From: Paraburkholderia phenoliruptrix
Lineage (GTDB): Bacteria; Pseudomonadota; Gammaproteobacteria; Burkholderiales; Burkholderiaceae
NCBI RefSeq assembly: GCF_019511605.1
Contig: NZ_JAEUAV010000033.1
Coordinates: 1-60,132, forward strand
Reading direction: 5' to 3'
DNA length: 60,132 bases
The notes below the pieces were generated by a model. The model did not search any database, had not been told where the DNA came from, and was given only the letters and a program-made list of their open reading frames with translations. Positions 16,803 to 24,929 of the stretch are shown in pieces (position 1 is the stretch's first letter; every line of letters begins with the position of its first letter). A program made the position numbers and the translations under genes.

Positions 16803-17066
16803 TTACTTGGTCAGGATCAGCTTGCCCAGACGCGTGGCGCGCAGCTGATACGTCTCGCCGTTATGCACGATGCTGACGTGACTGTGTCCTTGCAGCAAAG
16901 CCTCACTGCGCAGCACGCGCGCCGACGTTTCGGACGAGTCGTTCGCACGGCTTGCCGCAGGCCTTGCGGCGGCTGGCGCCACGGCCGCCGCGGGTTTAGG
17001 GCGGCTGGTCAACGCGGCCGCCGGGCGGCGCAGGCTGAGCGTGGAAGAGCGAGTGGTATCTGTCAT
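16803..17066 (-). CDS. hemP: HemP/HmuP-type hemin uptake regulator
   Basis: This 87-residue protein has a variable Ala/Ser-rich first half and a conserved end: a LLQGHSHVSIVHNGETYQLR segment and a final TRLGKLILTK. This is the HemP signature. In Burkholderia and Bradyrhizobium, HmuP/HemP is needed to activate the outer-membrane haem receptor gene under iron limitation. Here it stands alone, without haem-uptake genes beside it. A Fur-box-like AT-rich dyad sits about 40 bp before the ATG, so it should be made when iron is low. Confidence 0.9.
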   Translation of the reverse strand: MTDTTRSSTLSLRRPAAALTSRPKPAAAVAPAAARPAASRANDSSETSARVLRSEALLQGHSHVSIVHNGETYQLRATRLGKLILTK

Positions 17067-17102
17067 TCGTCCTGGCTGTTGCTCGATTCGATGGATGAAT
17101 TC

Positions 17103-17122
17103 TAAATGATAACCATTCCTAT
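17103..17122 (-). promoter_or_regulatory. Putative Fur box before hemP
   Basis: On the hemP strand the AT-rich sequence reads GGAATGGTTATCATT, close to Fur-box half-sites and containing an AATG-N5-CATT dyad. Its position 37-56 bp upstream of hemP suits repression. The dyad is less symmetric than the one before bfd, so the call rests on resemblance and context. The rest of 17123-17410 is GC-rich low-complexity DNA with no gene I can support. Confidence 0.55.
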
Positions 17123-17410
17123 TTACAAGAGGCAGAAATTCATCGGATCAAGCTTTCGATAGCCGAAAGACACGGTGGGGAAAGACGCTGCTCGGGCAAC
17201 GAATAATAGCCGCGCGTTGCACGCGGCAGCAGCGGTGCCGGTGCCACCGCTCTGGACAGGTTGCGACGAGGCGGCGCGACGACGGAGTGATGCAGCGGCG
17301 CGGCGACAGAGCGATGCAGCGGCGGGGTGGCGCGGCGGGGCGACGCGACGACAGAACGACGCGGCGGCAGGGCACCTCGCGACAGCGCGACGCCGCGCGA
17401 GCCGCGACGC

Positions 17411-17893
17411 TCAGTGCAGCGAACCCGGCTCCTGCCTTGCCTGCACGTACTGACGGATCAGGCGCACCGTGTCGATGTCGTTCTCGCGATAGGCCGACTT
17501 CACGATCTCCTGCGTCTGCACTGCGTCCTGGTCGTTCGAAACCGGCAGCGTGGTCGCGTATTCGAAGCGCAGGAACAGTTGCAGTTCGTCCGGCTGCTCG
17601 ATGGTCATGGTGAGGGAGCCGCCGACGTGATCCACCGTCGGCAGGATGTCGTAGCGCACGCTCTGGCTTTCCTGCAGCGTCACGCGGTCGCGGACCGTGG
17701 CCTGGCCATAGTGCAGCTCCCGCTCGAGCGTATTGCCTTCGCGCGACAGGATCGTGCAGCTGTCGAGTCCTATCACGAACAACTGCGGCTGCTCGGCACG
17801 CAGCACGAGCCCTTCCCAAAGCTGCTCGCGGGTCATCGAGTCGACAAACGGGTTCAACGGGTCGTTGATCTGGATAAGGTGTTCGAAATTCAA
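17411..17893 (-). CDS. DUF1857/AtaL-like SRPBCC-fold protein
   Basis: This 160-residue cytoplasmic protein starts MNFEHLIQINDPLNPFVDSM with TREQLWEGLVLRAEQP after it, the pattern of the DUF1857 (AtaL-like) branch of the START/SRPBCC superfamily. These proteins form a hydrophobic-pocket fold, and most have no known ligand. Length is as expected for the family. The C-terminal helix (IDTVRLIRQYV) is complete. It lies 92 bp downstream of the OsmC gene on the same strand and may be co-transcribed. No specific role can be assigned. Confidence 0.8.
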   Translation of the reverse strand: MNFEHLIQINDPLNPFVDSMTREQLWEGLVLRAEQPQLFVIGLDSCTILSREGNTLERELHYGQATVRDRVTLQESQSVRYDILPTVDHVGGSLTMTIEQPDELQLFLRFEYATTLPVSNDQDAVQTQEIVKSAYRENDIDTVRLIRQYVQARQEPGSLH

Positions 17894-17985
17894 GACGACA
17901 GCATCCTATGAAAGCGTTGCAAGCGCCGCAAAACAGCCGTGCCGGTGCGTTCCTGCTGCACGCCCGGCCGGCCGGCGTGCGCGAG

Positions 17986-18384
17986 TCATGCGACGGTCAG
18001 GCCCGAACGGATCGTGATCGAGCGCGTGAGAATCTTGTGAACTGGGCACGCATTGGCAATTTGCAAGAGGCGTTCCCGCTGCTCGTCGGAGAGCTCGCCG
18101 CGCAACTGGATCTTGCGGTCGATAGTCGAGCCTTCGTCACCGGTTTCGATGTCAAGCGTAACGTGCACTTCGTCGAGCGGCCAGCCTTTGCGTTGCGCGT
18201 ACATTTTCAGCGTGACCGACGTACACGCGCCAAGACTGGACAGCAGCAACGAGACAGGCGTCGGGCCGCGATCGCCGCCGCCGAGCGATTCCGGTTCGTC
18301 GGCGAGCCACGTGTGCTTGCCGTCGTCAAAATGGACCTGATAATTCGTCGAACCAATGTGGGCGGTGACGGTGGCTTCTGCCAT
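17986..18384 (-). CDS. OsmC-family peroxiredoxin-like protein
   Basis: This 132-residue protein has the OsmC fold with its two redox cysteines at Cys54 (SLGACTSVTLKMYA) and Cys113 (NACPVHKIL). OsmC/Ohr proteins reduce organic hydroperoxides using lipoyl or thiol donors; the YhfA-like subgroup is less specific. The start at 18384 is supported by AGGAG six nt upstream and by the conserved MAEATVTAHIG beginning; the frame continues upstream without support. It sits between DUF1857 and pirin genes on the same strand, a plausible stress-response group. Confidence 0.87.
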   Translation of the reverse strand: MAEATVTAHIGSTNYQVHFDDGKHTWLADEPESLGGGDRGPTPVSLLLSSLGACTSVTLKMYAQRKGWPLDEVHVTLDIETGDEGSTIDRKIQLRGELSDEQRERLLQIANACPVHKILTRSITIRSGLTVA

Positions 18385-18575
18385 GCGCGCTCCTGAAAGC
18401 AGGGACGGAAATCGCCGCGCGGCGGCTGCATCGGCTGAAGTTTCGAAGCGAGCGCACGCGGCAGGAATCGCTATTGTGAACGAAGTCCGCGGCGTTTGCG
18501 CCCCGGGCGTGAGCAGGCGGCGCGCCGGCGCCCGTGTGAGGCAACGGGGAATCGCGCGCGCTTGGCCCGCGCGGT

Positions 18576-19454
18576 TCAGTGCGTGATCGCGCCCATTCGG
18601 CCCGCCTGATAATCGACTACCGCCTGGCGGATTTCGTCCTCCGTATTCATCACAAACGGGCCGTAACGCACGACGGGCTCCTTCAACGGCACGCCGCCAA
18701 GCAGCAACACTTCGAGCGGCTCCTCGCCGGCAGCGAGCGTCACCGAGTCGCCGTCGTCGCGAAACACGACCATCTGGCGCGCGTCGATTTCCTGGCGAGC
18801 CTCGCCTTCGCCGTAGAAGCCCTTGCCTGCGAGGCCGTAAGCGAACACGCGGTAGTTGGCGGGCACCGGCTGGCGGATCGTCGCCCCCGGCTGCAACGAA
18901 AAGTGCTGGTACAGAATGGGCGTGCGGGTTTCCACCGCCGCTTTCGTGCCGAGCGCCTCGCCTGCAATCACCTTCACGCGCACCTTGCCGTCCGCCGAGG
19001 TTGCCACCGGAATCTGCGCCGACGGCACTTCCTGGTAACGCGGCGCGATCATCTTGTCGCGGCGCGGCAGGTTCACCCACAGTTGCAAGCCGTGCACGCG
19101 TCCGCCCGTGCGCACGAACGACGGGTCGGGCATTTCGCTGTGCACGACGCCCGCGCCCGCGGTCATCCATTGCACGTCGCCGGCGTGCAGCGTGCCGGAG
19201 TGGCCGGCCGAGTCCTTGTGGCCGAACTGACCTTCGAGTACATACGTGACGGTCTCAAATCCGCGATGCGGATGGTCCGGCGCGCCCTTGGCCTCGCCGG
19301 GTGCGTAATCGACGGGGCCCATTTCGTCGAGCAGCAGGAACGGATCGAAGTCCATCAGCATGCGGGTGGGAAACGGGCGGTGGACCACGAAGCCGCCACC
19401 TTCAATGGTGCGAACGGCGGGATACGTGCGTTCGATCGTGCGTGTCGCGGTCAT
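18576..19454 (-). CDS. Pirin-family bicupin protein
   Basis: This 292-residue protein is a pirin. The N-terminal cupin has the metal-ligand motifs DHPHRGFETVTYVLEG and an H-E pair in VVHSEMP, and a second cupin domain follows. Pirins bind Fe(II); some act as quercetin 2,3-dioxygenases and others bind regulators or enzymes. The ATG at 19454 is chosen because AAGG lies 9 nt upstream; a GTG three codons earlier is possible. It is divergent from a LysR-type gene, an arrangement in which the LysR protein often controls the pirin gene. Confidence 0.9.
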   Translation of the reverse strand: MTATRTIERTYPAVRTIEGGGFVVHRPFPTRMLMDFDPFLLLDEMGPVDYAPGEAKGAPDHPHRGFETVTYVLEGQFGHKDSAGHSGTLHAGDVQWMTAGAGVVHSEMPDPSFVRTGGRVHGLQLWVNLPRRDKMIAPRYQEVPSAQIPVATSADGKVRVKVIAGEALGTKAAVETRTPILYQHFSLQPGATIRQPVPANYRVFAYGLAGKGFYGEGEARQEIDARQMVVFRDDGDSVTLAAGEEPLEVLLLGGVPLKEPVVRYGPFVMNTEDEIRQAVVDYQAGRMGAITH

Positions 19455-19551
19455 CAATATCACCTTGAAAATTCGGGAATAGCGTTATTTTTGAAACATG
19501 GAGCTATTATAGGGACCGTTTTTCAAGGTGCCAGCCGCCGTCACGCAATGG

Positions 19552-19573
19552 ATTGTTCTATTACTGGAACGAT
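19552..19573. promoter_or_regulatory. Candidate LysR-type operator
   Basis: ATTGTTC (19552-19558), 8 nt, GAACGAT (19567-19573) is an inverted repeat matching at 6 of 7 positions, immediately before the LysR start codon in the 121-bp pirin/lysR divergent region. Its placement suits autoregulation. It lacks the exact T-N11-A form, so the assignment is tentative. Confidence 0.45.
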
Positions 19574-19575
19574 AG

Positions 19576-20562
19576 ATGAAGATCGATTCACACAACCTGA
19601 ACGACCTGATGTACTTCTCGCAGGTCGTCGAACATGGCGGCTTTTCCGCCGCCGAACGCGTGCTGGGTATCTCCAAGTCGCGGCTGTCGCGCCGGCTGAC
19701 GGAGCTCGAGGCGTCGCTCGGCGTGCGGCTCCTGCAGCGCTCAACCCGCAAGCTCGCACTGACCGAAGCGGGCCAACTGTTCTACCAGCATTGCCAGGCG
19801 ATGCTGAGCGAAGCGCAGGCGGCGGTCAACGTCGTGCAGCAACTGCGCTCGTCGCCGCGCGGCACGGTGCGCGTGAGCGTGCCGGTCACCATCTCGCAGA
19901 CCATTCTGTCGACGATACTGCCGGAGTTCATGCATCGTTATCCCGAAGTGCGCGTCGTCATGCGTGTGACGAATCGTGTCGTCGATCTGTTCGAAGATTC
20001 GATCGACGTCGCCTTGCGCGTGCGCTCCGCTCCGCCGGAAAACGCCAATATCGTCGTGCGTCCGCTGTGGCGCACGCAGCAGATGCTGGTGGGCGCGCCC
20101 AGCCTGTTGCAGCAGAACGCGCCGCCATTGCAGCCGACCGATCTGGCGCGCTTTGCAACCCTCGACGTGCCGACCAGCGACGGACGGCATGTCTACAACC
20201 TGATTGCGCCGGACGGCAGCCGTCACGTGCACGAACACGAGCCGCGTCTCGTGACCGCTGACCTCTCGACGATTCGCGAAGCGGTGCTGTGTGGCGTTGG
20301 CATAGCCGCGTTGCCCGAGATGATGTACGGCGCCCCGTTGCGCGCGGGGCAACTGTCGCCGGTCATGCCGGGCTGGACTTTTCCGGCGCCGCAGTTGTAC
20401 GCCGTATTCGTCTCGCGGCAGGGGATGGTGCCGGCCGTGCGCGCGTTCGTCGATTATCTGGTCGAGATGCTCGATCCGGATGACGGTAAGCACATCATGC
20501 GGGAATGCCCAATGGGAAACGAACCCAACGTTGCGCGCAGCGCGGCGGCGGTCGCCTCCTAG
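19576..20562 (+). CDS. LysR-family transcriptional regulator
   Basis: This 328-residue regulator has an N-terminal winged helix-turn-helix (LNDLMYFSQVVEHGGFSAAERVLGISKSRLSRR, shown here only as landmarks from residue 8 to about 40) and a periplasmic-binding-protein-like effector domain (residues about 90-300). The short polar tail after DPDDGKH is variable. It probably controls the divergent pirin gene. The effector is unknown. The ATG follows an inverted repeat that may be its own operator. Confidence 0.9.
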   Translation: MKIDSHNLNDLMYFSQVVEHGGFSAAERVLGISKSRLSRRLTELEASLGVRLLQRSTRKLALTEAGQLFYQHCQAMLSEAQAAVNVVQQLRSSPRGTVRVSVPVTISQTILSTILPEFMHRYPEVRVVMRVTNRVVDLFEDSIDVALRVRSAPPENANIVVRPLWRTQQMLVGAPSLLQQNAPPLQPTDLARFATLDVPTSDGRHVYNLIAPDGSRHVHEHEPRLVTADLSTIREAVLCGVGIAALPEMMYGAPLRAGQLSPVMPGWTFPAPQLYAVFVSRQGMVPAVRAFVDYLVEMLDPDDGKHIMRECPMGNEPNVARSAAAVAS

Positions 20563-20692
20563 CAGATCGTGCGCAGCGCGGCATCGCTTTTAGCATTGAA
20601 GCGCCGCCTGTCATGAGTACTTTCAATGGCCGTTTGCTTGAATGCGCGGGCTCACGGCGCTATATTGAAATCCCTTCGCTAAGGAGTCTCTT

Positions 20693-20812
20693 ATGCGAAA
20701 ACTCATGGCCGCTATCATAGCGAGCCTGATAGGGCTGACCGCGCTGTCCGTGTCGAGCACGGCTGTCGCATGCGGTGATCCGAGCCAGCAGTCTTCGACC
20801 AATGGCAAATGA
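20693..20812 (+). CDS. Small exported peptide, 39 residues
   Basis: AAGGAG (20681-20686) lies 6 nt before an ATG that opens a 39-residue frame: a short basic start, a hydrophobic core (AAIIASLIGLTALSV) and AVACGDPSQQSSTNGK. It looks like a Sec signal peptide followed by a very short mature tail. The Ala-Val-Ala-Cys site is an imperfect lipobox, so a tiny lipoprotein is possible. A strong terminator 34 bp later supports an independent transcript. No family is recognised. Confidence 0.6.
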   Translation: MRKLMAAIIASLIGLTALSVSSTAVACGDPSQQSSTNGK

Positions 20813-20845
20813 TCCCGCCGCCCGAAGGCGCCGCGCGCGCACAAA

Positions 20846-20877
20846 AAAAGGCCTTCATCTGACGATGAAGGCCTTTT
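20846..20877. terminator. Bidirectional terminator
   Basis: A 14-bp perfect stem (20846-20859 with 20864-20877) with a 4-nt loop and A/T-rich arms separates the small exported-peptide gene (+) and exbD (-), and should serve both. Confidence 0.9.
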
Positions 20878-20956
20878 ACTTTTCAGCCCCTGTTTCAAGG
20901 GCTTTTCTTCGTTTCGTGAAGCCGGCGCACTTACGCCGCGCGCAGTACCGCGCGTA

Positions 20957-21376
20957 TTACTTGCCCTTGGGCTGCGTGACGAAACCAATCTTCGTCAGGC
21001 CGCCTGCCTGCGCCGCCGACATCACCTGCGCGACCTTTTCGTAAGGCACTTTGCGATCTGCATCGAGGTGCAGTTCAGGCTGCGGATTGGCCGCCGCGGC
21101 CTCTGCAATTTTCGCGCTCAACTGCGCTTCGTCGACCTTCTTGTCGTTCCACAGCACGTTGCCGTCGGCGTCGACCGCGACGGTCACCTGAGCGGGCTTG
21201 GTGTCTTCCTTCTGACTGCTTGCATGCGGCAGATCTATTTTCACCGCGTGGCGGATCACCGGAATCGTGACCATGAAAACGATCAGGAGAACCAACATGA
21301 CGTCGACGAGCGGCGTCATGTTGATTTCGTTCATCAGGCCGTCGTCATCGTCGCCGGAGAAAGGGCTCATTGCCAT
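20957..21376 (-). CDS. exbD: ExbD, proton-driven motor subunit of the Ton system
   Basis: This 139-residue protein has a short cytoplasmic start, one transmembrane helix (MTPLVDVMLVLLIVFMVT) and a periplasmic domain. The essential proton-path Asp is Asp25, as in E. coli. With ExbB it converts proton-motive force into TonB movement for siderophore and haem receptors. It is the last gene of the bfd-tonB-exbB-exbD cluster and lies 28 bp after exbB. The terminal VTQPKGK is normal for the family. Confidence 0.95.
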   Translation of the reverse strand: MAMSPFSGDDDDGLMNEINMTPLVDVMLVLLIVFMVTIPVIRHAVKIDLPHASSQKEDTKPAQVTVAVDADGNVLWNDKKVDEAQLSAKIAEAAAANPQPELHLDADRKVPYEKVAQVMSAAQAGGLTKIGFVTQPKGK

Positions 21377-21404
21377 CTGTGTGCCTCGTCGTTCAGTTGG
21401 CGCT

Positions 21405-22133
21405 TCAGTTGACGCGCGTCGCGAGACGCAGGCCGTCGCGCTTGGTCGACGAAAGGCGCGCGCCCGTCACGAAGAATGCATGCAGACCATGCGCGAAGCG
21501 GCTCAGCTTGGCGACGATGGCCTTGTTTGCACGCGTCAGCGCGTTGTAGCCGAGCACGGCCGGAATCGCAACGAAGAGACCGAATGCGGTCATGATGAGC
21601 GCTTCGCCGACCGGACCGGCCACCTGATCGATCGACGACTGGCCGCTTGCGCCGATCGCAAGCAGCGCGTGATAGATGCCCCACACGGTGCCGAACAGAC
21701 CCACGAATGGCGCCGTACTGCCGATCGACGCGAGAATCGCGAGGCCGCTCTGCATGCGCGCGACGCTTTCGTCCATGGTGTCTTTCAGGCAGCGCGTCAC
21801 CCAGTCCGACACGTCCATGCGGTCGTGCAAATGCGGCTGCGTCTGATGGTGATGATCCGCCGCTTCCTGGCCGGACAGTGCGAGCGCGAGGAACGGGTTG
21901 TCCTGCGGGGTGGAGGAGCCGGCGCCGAGCTTCTCCACGCCGTCGGCCAGGTCGTCCGAGTGCCAGAACGCCTGCTCGGCGTTCTTCGTGAGGCGGTTCA
22001 GGCGCACCACGTTCCAGCCTTTCACGACGATCACGCTCCACGACAGCACCGACATCACCAGCAAGGCGAGCGCGATACCGCGCGTGACGAAATCCCCTTG
22101 CGCCCACACGTGCGCCAATCCGTAGTTTTGCAT
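21405..22133 (-). CDS. exbB: ExbB, proton-channel subunit of the Ton system
   Basis: This 242-residue MotA/TolQ/ExbB-family protein has an N-terminal membrane helix near residues 17-37, a cytoplasmic loop with a short His-rich stretch (ADHHHQTQPHLHD), and two further helices. The first of these contains the conserved LASIGSTAPFVGLFGTVWGI. It pairs with ExbD around TonB. The His cluster in the loop is unusual and could bind metal, though this is only a guess. It starts 27 bp after tonB. Confidence 0.95.
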   Translation of the reverse strand: MQNYGLAHVWAQGDFVTRGIALALLVMSVLSWSVIVVKGWNVVRLNRLTKNAEQAFWHSDDLADGVEKLGAGSSTPQDNPFLALALSGQEAADHHHQTQPHLHDRMDVSDWVTRCLKDTMDESVARMQSGLAILASIGSTAPFVGLFGTVWGIYHALLAIGASGQSSIDQVAGPVGEALIMTAFGLFVAIPAVLGYNALTRANKAIVAKLSRFAHGLHAFFVTGARLSSTKRDGLRLATRVN

Positions 22134-22160
22134 TGCAATTCCTTTATTTTGAAATCCGCT

Positions 22161-22895
22161 TCAATCTTCGAGATTGAAGTTGTAAGGCTGTGTATAAGCG
22201 GCCCGAACGGGCTGGCCGTCCTCCAGATAGGGCTTGCACGCGCTGGCATGCGCGGCGGCGAGCGCGGCGTCGTCCAGACGGCTGAAGCCGCTGCTCTTTT
22301 TCAATTCGATATTCTCGAGCTTGCCGGTCAGACCGACCACGAACTTCACGTACGCGGTGCCGGTTTCGCCACGGCGGCGCGAGAGCGCCGGGTAGTCGGG
22401 CTTCGCAATGTTGCAGTCGAGGTGCGAGACATTTTTCGGCGCGGTGATTTCCATTGTCTGACGACCGATGGCTGGCGCAGCCGGCGCTGCGGGCGGCGCC
22501 GCGGGAGCGGGCGGCGCAGCCGGGGCCGGTTCTGCCGCGGTGACGGGCGTCGGCGAAGGCGCGGGCGCTTCGCGCAACGGTGCAGGCGTGGGCTTGAGCG
22601 CCGGCTTCGGCTGGAGCTTCGGTTTGCTGCGCACCGGCGGGGTGGGCGTGGGCGGTGGCGGCGCGACCGACTGCACAGCAGCGGGCGCCGCAACTGGCGC
22701 GGGCGGCAGCAGTTGCGCGGTCATTACGCGCGACTCGAGCGCCGGCTGCACCGGCTCGTGGCGCAGCGTCAGGATCACGGCGAGCAACGCGACGTGAACC
22801 GCCGCAACCATGGCGGTCGCGGTCAGGACGCGGGGATTCATTCGGGTGGACGAAGCCGGCGCGGCGCCGGCTGCAATGGTATGCGAAGCCTGCAT
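22161..22895 (-). CDS. tonB: TonB energy transducer
   Basis: This 244-residue protein has an N-terminal membrane anchor (about residues 25-45), a long Pro/Ala-rich spacer rich in KPK and AP words, and a C-terminal TonB domain (YPALSRRRGETGTAYVKF onward). It couples ExbBD to outer-membrane receptors. The ATG at 22895 lacks a clear ribosome site; an ATG 17 codons in (MNPRVLTATAM) is an alternative. A 20-codon frame ends 48 bp upstream and may be translated from the same message. Confidence 0.92.
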   Translation of the reverse strand: MQASHTIAAGAAPASSTRMNPRVLTATAMVAAVHVALLAVILTLRHEPVQPALESRVMTAQLLPPAPVAAPAAVQSVAPPPPTPTPPVRSKPKLQPKPALKPTPAPLREAPAPSPTPVTAAEPAPAAPPAPAAPPAAPAAPAIGRQTMEITAPKNVSHLDCNIAKPDYPALSRRRGETGTAYVKFVVGLTGKLENIELKKSSGFSRLDDAALAAAHASACKPYLEDGQPVRAAYTQPYNFNLED

Positions 22896-22943
22896 GTTAG
22901 CGTGGCGGCGTGCTGTCGACGCAGCACGCCAGACAAAACATCG

Positions 22944-23006
22944 TCATGTTCGGAAGATCAGCAGCGATATACACAATGTGGTCACGAAACCAATCAGCAG
23001 TTCCAT
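22944..23006 (-). CDS. Candidate 20-residue membrane microprotein before tonB
   Basis: A GAGGAG ribosome site with 6-7 nt spacing precedes an ATG that opens a 20-codon frame (MELLIGFVTTLCISLLIFRT). The peptide is one hydrophobic segment with an acidic start and basic end, long enough to span the membrane. It lies between bfd and tonB on the same strand. It could be a small subunit of the Ton complex, or a leader peptide whose translation opens the poorly initiated tonB gene. I know no named family for it. The surrounding gap (22896-23182) has no larger gene. Confidence 0.5.
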   Translation of the reverse strand: MELLIGFVTTLCISLLIFRT

Positions 23007-23182
23007 CTCAAGCTCCTCAGGTGGACGAGCGGTAGCTGGCTGGTAGCAATACTGGCTTGCTGACGGCAGTGGGTTAAGCAAACAGCGCTGGGTCGGCGCT
23101 AAACAGACTGTAGGACACAGACAGCAGCAGCGGCAAACCTGAAGCAGCGGCGCACGGGCGACTGCGCCACGAGCGGCTGTGT

Positions 23183-23419
23183 TTATGCCGCCTTGCGTTC
23201 GTAAAACGTTACCGGCACGGCCTGCTGATGATGCTCGAAGCCGCAGCGGGTTGCACACACGCCGCTTTGCATCATGACGTCGCGCACGGAGTCCGCGCAC
23301 TTGCCGCAACAGGTGGCCACGCCGAGCTCGAACTGCAATTCGTCGAACGAGTCGACGCCTTCCGCGATCGAGGCACGGATCTTTCGGTCAGATACAGACT
23401 TGCAGACACAGACAATCAT
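23183..23419 (-). CDS. bfd: Bfd, bacterioferritin-associated [2Fe-2S] ferredoxin
   Basis: This 78-residue protein has the Bfd cysteine pattern CxC...CxxC at Cys4, Cys6, Cys38 and Cys41. Bfd docks on bacterioferritin and passes electrons so that stored Fe(III) is released. It is made under iron starvation. The C-terminal tail after VCATRCGFE is longer than in E. coli Bfd. It leads a cluster with tonB-exbBD, and bfr itself lies 1.5 kb away. An excellent Fur box sits 24 bp upstream. Confidence 0.95.
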   Translation of the reverse strand: MIVCVCKSVSDRKIRASIAEGVDSFDELQFELGVATCCGKCADSVRDVMMQSGVCATRCGFEHHQQAVPVTFYERKAA

Positions 23420-23442
23420 GGGTTGGCGTCATAGCTAACGTT

Positions 23443-23461
23443 AATGCGAATTATTATCATT
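23443..23461 (-). promoter_or_regulatory. Fur box before bfd
   Basis: AATGCGAAT, T, ATTATCATT is a 9-1-9 dyad with 7 of 9 positions paired, very close to the 19-bp Fur consensus. It lies 24-42 bp before the bfd start codon, where it would block transcription when iron is plentiful. Confidence 0.8.
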
Positions 23462-23700
23462 TTGTTTGGACCGTTTGGCAAGCGTCCGCGTCATTTTTTT
23501 AGCAAAACCAGACTCTTAGGAGGGTTTCGGCGGTGTCGGGCAGGGCGCTTGGGGTGCTGCTGGGCGTCGCGAGCGGGGTTCGAAGGGATATCCGGGCCGA
23601 AGCTGCGCTGCCAATGGGCGAGCAGGAAAATAGCCGGAATGGGGCTGGCAGAGGGCGGGGAAGGGCTGAGAAACTGTGAAGGCTTGGAAGACTATGAAGG

Positions 23701-23796
23701 TTGGAAGGCTGCGGAAGGCTGCGGAAGGCTGCGGGAGGCTGCGGGAGGCTGCGGGAGGCTGCGGGAGGCTGCGGGAGGCTGCGAGAGGCTGCGCAA
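23701..23796. repeat. Tandem repeat, 10-bp period
   Basis: About nine units of GCGGGAGGCT and near-copies follow one another with exact 10-bp spacing, preceded by looser GAAGG-containing copies from about 23,675. They lie between bfd and the 3' end of murI. Both strands are open through the array, because three units make 30 bp, but the peptides are simple repeats and I read it as non-coding. The rest of 23462-23909 holds no gene I can support. Confidence 0.85.
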
Positions 23797-23909
23797 GGGG
23801 TCAAAGGGCTAGAAGGGGCCGTGAGGCACGATGAGGATGCCAGAAATGGCCGCCAGCCGGCCGTGGGCCCGCTCGGTTCGGCCCGCCACGGGCCGCCCTA
23901 GCTAGCAAG

Positions 23910-24794
23910 TCAGCCCGGCTGCGAGGACAGCGCCGCTGTGCGGCGCGACGGAATCTCCACGCGTTCGACCTCGGCATCCATGTCAAGTAGCGTAGCGACA
24001 AGCTGTCGCAGGTGCGCGCCGCCGTCGGTGGAGAAAAAACGCGGTAGTGGCGCCCCGGTCGCATGCAGCGCCGCCCGCACGCCGTGTTGTTCCAACACGC
24101 GCTCGAGTTGACGGGCAATCGCCACGCTCGTGTCGATCAGCGCCATCCGCTCGCCTACTATGTCGCGGATCGCCGCGTCGAGAAACGGATAGTGCGTGCA
24201 GCCGAGCACGAGCGTGTCGGCGCCGGCTTCGAGCATTGGTTGAAGATAGCCTGCGAGCAGCGCGCGCAATTGCGCCGAACCGACGTCGCAGCGCTCGACC
24301 GCCTGCACGAGCCCGTGACCGGGCTGGCAGATGAAGCGGCAATCGGCGGCGTAGCGCTCGAGCAGGGCCTGGAAGCGCGTGCTGCGCAACGTGACCTGAG
24401 TAGCCAGCACGCCGGCCACGCGCGACCTGGATTGCAGGGCGGCCGGCTTGATGCCGGGCTCGACGCCGACCAGCGGAATGGACAGCTTCTCGCGTACCAG
24501 TGCAATAGATTGGGCGGTCGCCGTATTACAGGCGATGACGAGCGCTTTGGCGCCCTGCCTCGCCAGCCACTCGCCAATGGCGAGCGTGCGGTCCGCGATA
24601 AAGTCGTCGTCGCGCTCGCCGTATGGGGCGTACAGCGAATCGGCGACGTACAGCAGCGCCTCGTCAGGCAGTTGTGCCCGAACCGCCCGCAACACCGACA
24701 AACCGCCAAGGCCCGAGTCGAAAATGCCCACCGGCGCGCGCGAAGCCGGGTGCGCGGTAATGATGGATGCATTCAGAGACGGTTCTGCGGACAT
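23910..24794 (-). CDS. murI: MurI, glutamate racemase
   Basis: This 294-residue enzyme makes D-glutamate for peptidoglycan. The two catalytic cysteines are Cys89 (ACNTATA) and Cys199 (GCTHYPF), and the FDSGLGGLSVLR start is typical. The first 20 or so residues precede the conserved core and vary between relatives; an internal start is possible but there is no other obvious one. It is followed by the 10-bp repeat array. It lies 135 bp downstream of bfr on the same strand with no evident terminator between. Confidence 0.95.
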   Translation of the reverse strand: MSAEPSLNASIITAHPASRAPVGIFDSGLGGLSVLRAVRAQLPDEALLYVADSLYAPYGERDDDFIADRTLAIGEWLARQGAKALVIACNTATAQSIALVREKLSIPLVGVEPGIKPAALQSRSRVAGVLATQVTLRSTRFQALLERYAADCRFICQPGHGLVQAVERCDVGSAQLRALLAGYLQPMLEAGADTLVLGCTHYPFLDAAIRDIVGERMALIDTSVAIARQLERVLEQHGVRAALHATGAPLPRFFSTDGGAHLRQLVATLLDMDAEVERVEIPSRRTAALSSQPG

Positions 24795-24929
24795 AGACGA
24801 GAGGCGCCGCGCTGCGACGCTCAGGCAAAGCGTAGGAAAGAGAAGGCGGCAAGTATATCGCCCGCGCGGCGCATGCTGTCCCGGATTAGCGGGCTCGTGC
24901 GCCGACGCGCGGCAACGGCTCGTACCCGC

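Noticed and set aside
18579..20261. 560-codon frame opposite the pirin gene and running into the lysR gene
   Set aside because: It spans two well-supported genes and their promoter region, and has no recognisable domain.
23701..23796. CRISPR array
   Set aside because: Repeats are 10 bp with no spacers, and no cas genes are in the window.
23444..23812. Repetitive protein across the 10-bp array, on either strand
   Set aside because: Simple sequence keeps both strands open. There is no ribosome site, and the frame begins in the Fur box of bfd.
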